A stretch of DNA of 64,000 bases from Tritrichomonas musculus (taxonomy: Eukaryota; Parabasalia; Tritrichomonadida; Tritrichomonadidae), in contig JAPFFF010000015.1 in assembly GCA_039105265.1 (NCBI GenBank), forward strand, positions 2,108,001 through 2,172,000, given 5' to 3'. The stretch's first letter is position 1. Each line of letters opens with the position of its first letter. The notes below the pieces were generated by a model. The model ran no database searches and was not told where the DNA came from. It was given only the letters and a program-made list of their open reading frames with translations. A program made the translations under genes and the position numbers. Shown piece after piece: positions 51,501 to 58,341 of this stretch.

Positions 51501-52162
51501 TTATTTTACTTACAAATAAATACAAAAAACATGAAGCTGTCATTTTGCCAATATCTGAAAAAATTCAGAATTTGTTTTCTTCGATTGACTCTGAGTTTAA
51601 TAAAACAGTTTTTTCTTTTTCTGGAGAAAAAGAAATTGACAAAGATACAACTGTTGTCAGTTTCATCACGACAATGAGAAATTTCATCATTGATCTTGAA
51701 AAAGCAGATGATGAAAACAAGCTCAGAAAGAAGAAAGCAGAAAAGAAAAAGAAAACCAAAACTCAGAATAACACAAAAGAAAATAAAAGCAAAAACATTG
51801 AAAATAAAAATATTGTAAAAGCTTCCTCTGAAAAAGTGAAAAGTCCCTTAAAAGATATAAGAATGAGGATGAAAATCCAAGATTCTGACAACGACAAATT
51901 GAATAGAACTAAGAACTTGATCAAAATGGCAAGACAAAGAACTCAGTCCGTAAAGAGAGTTCAAACGCCATCAAATCGTCCTCAGCAACAGGCAAAAAGC
52001 AACAATAATAAGAAACAAAGCCAAATCCCAACTTTAAATGGAAAAGGATTGGCCAGTCGGAATATTGAAAATAATCCTTCAGCGATAAATGTGATACAGA
52101 AATCTTCAAGAAGAGCCTCTGAAGTTCCATTTCAGCGTCTTGCTGATTTAAATGACTCATAA
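48569..52162 (+). CDS. Membrane-anchored formin (FH1-FH2)
   Basis: 1197 residues from ATG 48569. Residues ~8-30 are a transmembrane helix (LFGTSIIILISIVIMSTLY); residues ~35-310 form a beta-rich Asn/Ile/Ser region (ITWEESKISFRKRSISLKNC) of unknown fold; ~320-540 is charged and disordered; ~540-556 is the FH1 run of about 17 prolines (CCT/CCA repeats, 50187-50232) that would bind profilin-actin; FH2 covers ~570-1010, with the lasso tryptophan (IFWKKV) and the hallmark KLGNILNYGTVRGSALGFDI (~805). The C-terminal ~180 residues are Lys-rich and disordered. FH2 dimers nucleate and processively elongate actin filaments. A GBD/FH3 Rho-binding region, usual in animal and Dictyostelium formins, is not seen; a TM at the N terminus recalls plant class I formins. 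Confidence 0.9.
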   Translation: MLIPLFSSIFSCLFGTSIIILISIVIMSTLYKLNRYFSDMIVNLFIKDSISFNNYINISNITWEESKISFRKRSISLKNCCFTISKYVFNFRKLDINFSLNFNILNSSNGENSQVDKQIKSKLSFFKKKISIYDFTISNKLQFSEKNRNNLDDNINRLICFLKNIVTSSSFKEINDEKVGKAIFTISCNINEYITKNLSKYSDISQITIHSLSFVFLDHYSSKIAKKNINYSQRKNKSILIESNKINILNKINIESKYASILLNQFSLCSQIQESDKPIVYARKNPIYSTEYAAFDFYSLPNKIKNQCEVDFKIRTTSFPIEDEEFSKFIKEIEIIFSSSHPLTNSFKDKKKESSQIMKSSKITIKQSDDNQNQKKPKHIGKIKMKNQENLKETAQETIKPKTAKKEEKQIKKKRCVRFSEPNLKSYLKEDKKPNIKEKDKEKTSSNEELTSELQPTPNQTVVQNSVPDSILKESTTAQPSTKSISATESESESDINSKSIQKADSAPLISTILIPVQINSDSNIQLNPNETDPQSSLGPPPPPPPPPPPPPPPPAPSSQNSPQAQQMIVIKGIKTRSIFWKKVNRTSLDGTIWGSINQRGIENDFDLDNNELSNFAHIFSQKSNSSLSNNNSENGSNQSNSVVQLVSSQKAKATAILLSGLKMQPETILKRVFELDYKSFTESQLQTMLKNAPDQDDYNAIDQFKEDKRKLGICEKYFLAIRDFTKLNENSLKNPTNATKESGCEEALFYKARIMLMLSLLVTKSSLRSLSEKLQLILDTFYDIRESPTLMKVLACILKLGNILNYGTVRGSALGFDISILPKLSDTRSSSLPNYTLLHYVASMLEKKDECQKKELENKNLNLNDNLADIENNEEPLNYIEKLHYEMSNVMMCEKIDLTGLQEVYKETIKHFNSLRDIMKTVDAKLAEIQSTKSQDSLTSSPNLNSKRRKSLNPFLSSNKSNKHSKNDSQFDIEMSFILLTNKYKKHEAVILPISEKIQNLFSSIDSEFNKTVFSFSGEKEIDKDTTVVSFITTMRNFIIDLEKADDENKLRKKKAEKKKKTKTQNNTKENKSKNIENKNIVKASSEKVKSPLKDIRMRMKIQDSDNDKLNRTKNLIKMARQRTQSVKRVQTPSNRPQQQAKSNNNKKQSQIPTLNGKGLASRNIENNPSAINVIQKSSRRASEVPFQRLADLNDS

Positions 52163-54017
52163 AGTCAATATATATATATAAATAATATCATGATTAGAAA
52201 TTTATTTAGTGTTGTTGTAAATTAAAATTGATTATTGAAGTTAACTTTTCTTTTTTTTTTTTTTTTTTATTAGAATTTGATGTTGAAGCCAAATTTTTTT
52301 TTTCAAAAAGTTTGATGTGTCTTCTCAAAAAGTTGTTGTTTTTACATTTTTGATGTACTTAAGCAATAAATTCTTATATATAACTCATATGACATGTCAT
52401 ATGTTTTTGTTTCTTTTTATAATCCATTAAGAAAAGAGGAAATATAGAATTTTGTAGATTTCTTTTCAGGGCCGAGTTTGAGAACAGTCTGACTGATTCT
52501 ATGAGATTATTCAAATTAATTGAGATACTTTTTGAAGTCAATAATTTATATATAACTCATAAAAAAAATAATATATAAACAATTAAACATTTGAATATAA
52601 ATAATAACATTATTTTATAATATATAATAATAATGAAAAGTACTATTAAAGGAGTATATGAAAAATCAAATTAAAATCATTCTGAAAAAATAAATGATAA
52701 TTAAATAAATTAAATAGATAAATCATTTGATGTTTATTAATAGCAAATCAGTTATTTGTTCAGTAAAAAATAATGTGTTTTTTCAAAATTGAAATATTCG
52801 TAAATAGAACTCAAATTCAACTCCAAAATATGAGATTGGAAAAAAATAGTATTATATATTAACAATTATTTATCAAAAAAAATAATTATCAGGTATTTGG
52901 CGAGAAAACTAACCTCGCCAAAAAAATTTGAACGATAGATTCAATTCTTTCAAATTATTTGAGGGAAGACTCTCAATCTACTCGTTAGACGATTAGAATT
53001 TCAATAAAATATTTTCATGTTAATTATTGAAAATTGAATATCATTGAAAGTATGTATTATTTATTATATATATTTCTTGATCAATTATATATATACATTT
53101 AATATAATTATTAAAATAAATTATATATATATAATTAAATAATAAATTAATAAATAAATCTAATGTAATCCTTTATTATTATATAAAAAAAAATAAAAAT
53201 AACATTATTAAGGTCAATTTATAACCATATCTCTCTTTTTATATTAATCAATTTTTATTTTGATAAAATTTGAATAAATATCTTATTAAAATAAAAATAT
53301 AATTTTAATAATATATATATAATTATATGAATCTATTTTGAAACTAAGATTGTACTTTAATGAATAAGAATTTTATACTCCATTTGAAACTAAGTAATTC
53401 GCTATTCATCAATTAAGCCCATCAGAAAAATCGTAATCTTCAACTTCATTTAGACTCTACATGAATACCTCTGCAAATACTAATAATGATTTATTGAGAG
53501 TCAACAGAATACGACTCATATATCATAAATATGTATATTGTATACATTAAAATAAGAAAATAATACAAAAATAAATTAGTTTTGTTCTGCTATATATCAA
53601 CAAATTTTAATTTGAATGGGAATAATAAAATAATAATTAAGTATTTGCTGCATTACAAAATAATTAAAGAAAATAATATATATTATTGATTTAGATTATT
53701 TATTTTTATGAGATTTTTTACACAAAATATCCACAACTTATAAAAAAGATTATAAAATTTAATAATATTTTCTAAATAAAATTAGACACAAAAAATAATA
53801 ATATATAAGTAATAATAATTTTATGTTAATCATAAATATCCAAGATAAACATATATCTTTAAAAACCGTTTTTTTAATTGAGAAGTACTCAAACTCCTAA
53901 ATAACGAACATTTCAATTCAATTTCTTTGTAAAATAAATCTAATGAATTGTTTTGACTTTTCCATTTTTTATTAATACCTCAAAATTACCTTGAATCTGA
54001 ACATATAAAGTGCTTAA
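52163..54017. other. 1.85-kb extremely AT-rich, gene-free region
   Basis: Poly(T), (AT)n and A runs dominate. Features seen: a hairpin TTTGGCGAG/CTCGCCAAA near 52904-52926, and an exact 61-bp gene-tail copy at 53394-53454 (separate entry). No ORF with codon-like composition. Confidence 0.6.
53394..53454. repeat. Exact 61-bp copy of the 3' end of the gene at 61.4 kb
   Basis: 53394-53454 is identical to 61411-61471, which covers the last ~45 bp of the 177-aa minus-strand gene and its first 15 bp of 3' flank. Orientation is the same on the + strand. Neither side of the match extends: flanks diverge at once. No other part of that gene is present nearby, so this is a pasted fragment rather than a gene duplication. 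Confidence 0.95.
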
Positions 54018-54353
54018 TTCAAATCTCATATATGTTCAGATGCTGAATTGAAAAAGAGTTTCCATACCTTTATTCGATATCAACAATCACCAGATGCTGA
54101 AATAATAATGAATATAGATCCTATCTTATTAGTTGAAGAAATATTAGACTCTATTTTATTTTTATTATTCAATTTTCTACAGAACGAAAGCATAAATAAT
54201 TTTGATTTACTAAAGTCAGTATTATCAGAATATTCATTATTTGTACTTCGAACAACAAGCAATGCATGTTATTCCAAAATAATCAATTCCATGCCACTTT
54301 TATGTAAACTTAACTTGAAAAAAACGATGAATTTTTTTATACACAACTTGTAG
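54018..54353 (+). pseudogene. Coding-like fragment, helical, no start
   Basis: After a stop at 54015 the frame reads FKSHICSDAELKKSFHTFIR, YQQSPDAEIIMNIDPILLVE, ... ALLVEEI-like helices and ends ...MNFFIHNL at 54353. Composition is codon-like and helical, resembling an armadillo/HEAT fragment, but no ATG begins it before an internal Met. 54046-54069 matches 44777-44802 in inverse orientation (24 of 25 nt, coding for EL[K/N]KSFHT). Probably the remnant of a multi-copy gene. Confidence 0.4.
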
Positions 54354-54380
54354 TAATTATAGATCGACTAATCAATGAAA

Positions 54381-56171
54381 TTATTTGACAAAAATATCAT
54401 CATTGAAAATAGAACTAGTGCTTTGATTACCTTCTATTCTTATCATACTACATTCAATTCCATCATCAGTGAAGAATGGAACTTCTGTTTCATCCTTCTC
54501 AGTTGAGAAAAAGATTAAATCACTAGTCATTTTATCGTTTGCATTTTTTGTGATGTTTTTTATAATATCATTTGATAAGGGCTCTTCTTTTTTGAGATTA
54601 TTTTCATCATCATGAAATTCACTAAGATCAATAAGATCACTATCTTGATTCAAATCTAAGTCCAACTCTATGCTATCTTTGATTTGAGTTTCATTGCCAA
54701 ATATTTTCATTACCATTTCTTTGAATTTACTTTTGTTTCTATCATTAGAATTCTTTTCTTCTTTTGGATTTCTATTCATTTTGTTCATACTATTAGTTAG
54801 ATCTATATTTAATGGCATATTATTATTAACTCTTGCTCTGTTTTCATTTTTCTTTGAAATCATTGTTTTGGGCTCATTTTGCTTATTACAATTGAGATCA
54901 GCTTGCTTATTTTCATTTTTCTTATTTGAATCTGAGATATCACATTTATTTTCACTTGATGTATTACTATCAAGTAAACTGATATCATCATCTTTTGGAT
55001 CTTCTGCGCTTAGATTACTAGAATCAGCTGAATCATCTTCTAATAGCTTTTTACACAAACTTGGATCAGGTGGTGCTGATCGCTGTGATGGAGTTTCAAA
55101 ATCATTTTCAAATTTATACTCTTGCTTATCTTGTGGAGGCTCAATTCCTGCATTTATAAGCCTCTTTTTCATTGTTTCTAGCTGTAGCCTTTCTTGGGCA
55201 ATTAATTGATCATATTGAGTTTTAATCTTATTTTGCTTTGATTCCCATTGTTCTTCGAAAAGTTGCTTTCTTGCATAAAACGCTTTTTTTAATCTTTCTT
55301 TCTTGCTTTTCATCAAATGATCTGTCCTTTGAAGATATTCATACATTTCTGCATTTTCTTGTGTTTCAATTTGTTTCTGTAAGTACATTTTTTCTTCAGA
55401 TGATTCAACAATTTTGACTTTTCTATATAACTCACGCAGAGTTATACTTGGTAAAAATCCATCACCATTTTCAAGAGATTCTCTTTCTTCTTCGAAAGCA
55501 ATAACATCATTATTGTTTGCTTCAATGATCTTATTTTTGGCTTCTTCTTTTTGCTCAAGAGTGGATTTAATCTTGTCCTGATATTCATACCTTAATTGTT
55601 GAATACGACTTAAAATTTGATTGTAATTATCAATTAACTTTTGTTTTGTTTGAGAATTAAAGTCAGGTGAATTGGCCATTTTTTCTAATTTTTTCATTTG
55701 CTGCTGAATTTGTCGAGATGTTGTAACATCTGCATTTAATTGTGCTTTCTGTTTTCTTTCTTTGAGAACTACAAGCATTTTTGGAATAAAATCAGGATCA
55801 ATTGTATCAATTTCTGAATCAGTTAGTAACAAATCAATAATCTTATTAATATATTGTCTTTCTTCAGGGGTAACTTTTATTGTCATATGCGCTTTTTTCT
55901 CATGTTGGCGTGATGATTCTGATGCGGTCGAAGTTATATTCTTTTGAAAAGGAGGAATTAAAATAAGTTCTGATATTATTTTCTCAATAAAACACTTTTT
56001 TTGTTCTTGCTTTGAAAAAAGGGCTTGATTTCGATAAGCTGCAAGAGGAGCTAAAAGCTTTGGATGAATTGATGAATCAATAGAACTAAGATTGCGTTTT
56101 TTTTCTACTAGTTGTGTTGCAATAATATGCGCTTCATCAGAAACTAATGGCTCTCTTGGAAATCGTTTCAT
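54381..56171 (-). CDS. Unrecognised coiled-coil protein
   Basis: 596 residues from ATG 56171. An N-terminal helical domain (EPLVSDEAHIIATQLVEKKR, HPKLLAPLAAYRNQALFSK) precedes a long coiled coil at ~110-345 (QQQMKKLEKMANSPDFNSQT, RLQLETMKKRLINAGIEPPQ) with an embedded conserved-looking FLPSITLRELYRKVKIVESS (~240). The rest is disordered, Asn/Asp/Ser-rich with short acidic motifs. Proteins with this layout are numerous in trichomonads; no function known to me. A 171-codon antisense frame within it is a shadow. Confidence 0.8.
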   Translation of the reverse strand: MKRFPREPLVSDEAHIIATQLVEKKRNLSSIDSSIHPKLLAPLAAYRNQALFSKQEQKKCFIEKIISELILIPPFQKNITSTASESSRQHEKKAHMTIKVTPEERQYINKIIDLLLTDSEIDTIDPDFIPKMLVVLKERKQKAQLNADVTTSRQIQQQMKKLEKMANSPDFNSQTKQKLIDNYNQILSRIQQLRYEYQDKIKSTLEQKEEAKNKIIEANNNDVIAFEEERESLENGDGFLPSITLRELYRKVKIVESSEEKMYLQKQIETQENAEMYEYLQRTDHLMKSKKERLKKAFYARKQLFEEQWESKQNKIKTQYDQLIAQERLQLETMKKRLINAGIEPPQDKQEYKFENDFETPSQRSAPPDPSLCKKLLEDDSADSSNLSAEDPKDDDISLLDSNTSSENKCDISDSNKKNENKQADLNCNKQNEPKTMISKKNENRARVNNNMPLNIDLTNSMNKMNRNPKEEKNSNDRNKSKFKEMVMKIFGNETQIKDSIELDLDLNQDSDLIDLSEFHDDENNLKKEEPLSNDIIKNITKNANDKMTSDLIFFSTEKDETEVPFFTDDGIECSMIRIEGNQSTSSIFNDDIFVK

Positions 56172-56424
56172 TTGAGCTTTTTGAAATTCTAAACGTAAAA
56201 TTTTCTTTTCAAAATTTTGATTGATCCTTCACCACTTTTCATATGATCATTCATAACTTGTAGAGTTCGATGATGAATACTAAAAAAACATAAGAGAATT
56301 AAATATTTCAATTTATATATAAAAAAAAGGTTGAGATATTTAAATTGAGTTCTGAAGTTAACGAATATTTTTGTGAAAGAAGTAAATAAAAATGCATAGA
56401 ATCAATGTAATATCAGGAATTAAT
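56172..56424. other. Spacer between the coiled-coil gene and RPS9 copy 2
   Basis: 253 bp; contains the RPS9-2 3' flank (its first ~35 nt resemble that of copy 1) and the coiled-coil gene promoter. Confidence 0.4.
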
Positions 56425-56994
56425 TTACTCAGAATCTTCTTTCTCTGTCTTCTTGTTGGCGTTCTTGATCCTTAGACGAGCCTTACGTCCCTTCTTGCGT
56501 TCATCAGCATAAACTGAGCTCTTGGCATATTGGATAGCTCCTTCGTTTTCTTTCCAAACAAGAAATGCTGGTTGGTTGACAAGTTGGTCGTTAACTGCAA
56601 TATGACGTTGGGAAATCAATGCACGAGAATGGTGGACTGATTTGGCAAGGGCGTTCCTGTGAACTTGTGTTTGAAGACGGCGATCAAGAAGATCGTTAGC
56701 GGTTAATGAAAGAACATAATCGAGTTTTTGATGGCTTTCATCAAGAACTCCGAGTTTTGAAAGACGGTTCAAAAGGGCATTACCTTCGAAAATACGTTTG
56801 GTATCGTTCTCTGGAAGTGTAAGAAGATTACGGGCGGCTTTACGGATCTTTGCCAAGGTATAATGGACACGCCAAAGTTCACGCTTGTTCTTCAAACCAT
56901 ATTCACCGACAAATCTGAGTTCATTGTGGATACGTTCCTTTTCGTATGGACGTTGTGGTTTTTTGAATGTACGACCGAAGTTGTGGCTTGTCAT
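56425..56994 (-). CDS. RPS9: Small-subunit ribosomal protein uS4 (RPS9), copy 2
   Basis: 189 residues from ATG 56994; upstream in-frame residues (RGQRGFGRPFFLFS) are promoter sequence, as shown by the identical start MTSHNFGRTF in copy 1. The protein is identical to copy 1 over its full length. At the DNA level I see only three differences, all synonymous and all in the first ten codons (CAT/CAC, GGC/GGT, ACT/ACA); the remaining ~540 nt are identical, including rare synonymous choices. Outside the coding region only ~35 nt of 3' flank and two promoter blocks remain similar. This pattern indicates gene conversion. S4 domain and function as in copy 1. Confidence 0.97.
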   Translation of the reverse strand: MTSHNFGRTFKKPQRPYEKERIHNELRFVGEYGLKNKRELWRVHYTLAKIRKAARNLLTLPENDTKRIFEGNALLNRLSKLGVLDESHQKLDYVLSLTANDLLDRRLQTQVHRNALAKSVHHSRALISQRHIAVNDQLVNQPAFLVWKENEGAIQYAKSSVYADERKKGRKARLRIKNANKKTEKEDSE

Positions 56995-57117
56995 ACTAAA
57001 AAGAAAAAAAGGACGGCCAAAACCTCTCTGGCCTCTCAAATAATTTGACCATCAGAATTTTGAATAAAAAGATTTTATCGTTAACGCGATTTTTGACCTT
57101 AAGAAAAATCGGTTATT
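56995..57117 (-). promoter_or_regulatory. Promoter of RPS9 copy 2
   Basis: Reading toward the gene: AATAACCGATTTTTCTTAAGGT (57096-57117) and GGTTTTGGCCGTCC (57011-57024), the latter followed by TTTTTTCTTTTTAGT and the ATG. Both blocks are shared with copy 1 although the intervening sequence and spacing differ (the outer block lies ~103-124 bp from the ATG here, ~57-76 bp in copy 1). Confidence 0.55.
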
Positions 57118-57599
57118 TATTTGAGAAATTTGAAATAAAACAAATTGAAATTTTGATCAAAATCTTGCTACTTTAATTATATTTATTTAAAATATCAATA
57201 ACAGCTTGAATTCAAAAGAAAGAAAAAAAATTTAATATCTCAAATATCAATAAATATTTTATTTAATGAACTAAAAATCGATTTGGAATTCATTACAAAT
57301 ACATGTGGACAATAAGTTTGCATAATTTAATATGCTTCATGATGCAGATTCTTTTTTCTTTCCTCGATTAAATAATTAAAAGGTTGCATATTAAATACAT
57401 GATTATGTATAATTTTAATATAAATAAAATAATAATAATAGAAGCTACTTATATTTTAATTAAAAAGATATTTCATATATAATAAATTTGTCCATTTTGT
57501 GTTTATATTTGTTTTGTATTCAAAAATTCAATTTTTTAAAAATTTTTTAATAACGTTTTTTTGATTTATTTCACATTTCATTTTTCAAAAATAAATTTT
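57118..57599. other. AT-rich spacer, divergent promoters of RPS9-2 and centrin
   Basis: 482 bp, no ORF or RNA gene. TTTAATAACG lies ~45 bp upstream of the centrin ATG. Confidence 0.4.
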
Positions 57600-58094
57600 A
57601 TGTCTTCAACAGAAACAAAACAACCACGATCAAAAGCTAAAAATGAACTTACAGATGACCAAAGAGCTGAAATAGAAGAAGCTTTTCGCTTGCTTGATAT
57701 AGACGGCGATGGATTAATTACAACTCACGATATAAAGATTGCCCTTCGATCAATAGGATTTGAACCAACAAAAAAAGAAATTCTACATATGATATCTGAT
57801 GCTGATTCTACGGCTGATGGCGTAATAAATCTTCCATTGTTCATTAAAATGATGACAAAGAAAAGAGAAGAAATGAATCCTGATGAAGAAATAAAACGTG
57901 CATACCATCTTTTTGCAGAAGCAGAAAGTCGAGGTATTTCGGCTGCTGATATAAAACGCGTTTCTCTAGAATTAGGAGAGAATCTTACTGATGAAGAAAT
58001 TCGAGATATTATTGAAGAAGTTGACCGAGATGGCGATGGTGTTATATCACTAGATGAATTTATGTTTGTTATGAGAAAAACATCAATGTTTTGA
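57600..58094 (+). CDS. Centrin (caltractin)
   Basis: 164 residues from ATG 57600 (MSSTETKQPRSKAKNELTDD; the frame extends 13 codons upstream without support). Four EF hands: EF1 DIDGDGLITTHD and EF4 DRDGDGVISLDE keep canonical Ca2+ ligands; EF2 DADSTADGVINLP has an altered loop with an insertion-like spacing, and EF3 AEAESRGISAAD has lost the acidic ligands. That high/low arrangement is common in centrins, with the C-terminal site being the Ca2+ switch. Centrins build contractile fibres at basal bodies and the rootlet system, relevant for a flagellate. Length and the AEIEEAFRLLDIDGDGLI start exclude calmodulin. Confidence 0.93.
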   Translation: MSSTETKQPRSKAKNELTDDQRAEIEEAFRLLDIDGDGLITTHDIKIALRSIGFEPTKKEILHMISDADSTADGVINLPLFIKMMTKKREEMNPDEEIKRAYHLFAEAESRGISAADIKRVSLELGENLTDEEIRDIIEEVDRDGDGVISLDEFMFVMRKTSMF

Positions 58095-58341
58095 AAATAT
58101 TATTCATATACAATTCATATTTCAAAGTATTGATGTTCATTATTCTTTTTGTTTGTTTCTAATTTTTATTAAAAGATTGAATATTTATTACAATATATTT
58201 TTAATATTATAGTTTTTTTTTTTTTTTTTTTTTGTACCGATTATTGAACAAAAAAAGAAACTAAATTAAAGCAAAATTGCATTATTTTTTAATTACAAAT
58301 TCTAATAATTATCATACAATCTAATAAGGATTATAAAAATT

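Noticed and set aside
54694-55209. 171-codon frame on the + strand, hydrophobic
   Set aside because: Antisense shadow of the Lys/Glu-rich coiled-coil gene at 54381-56171; Leu/Phe/Ser content is what the reverse of such codons gives.
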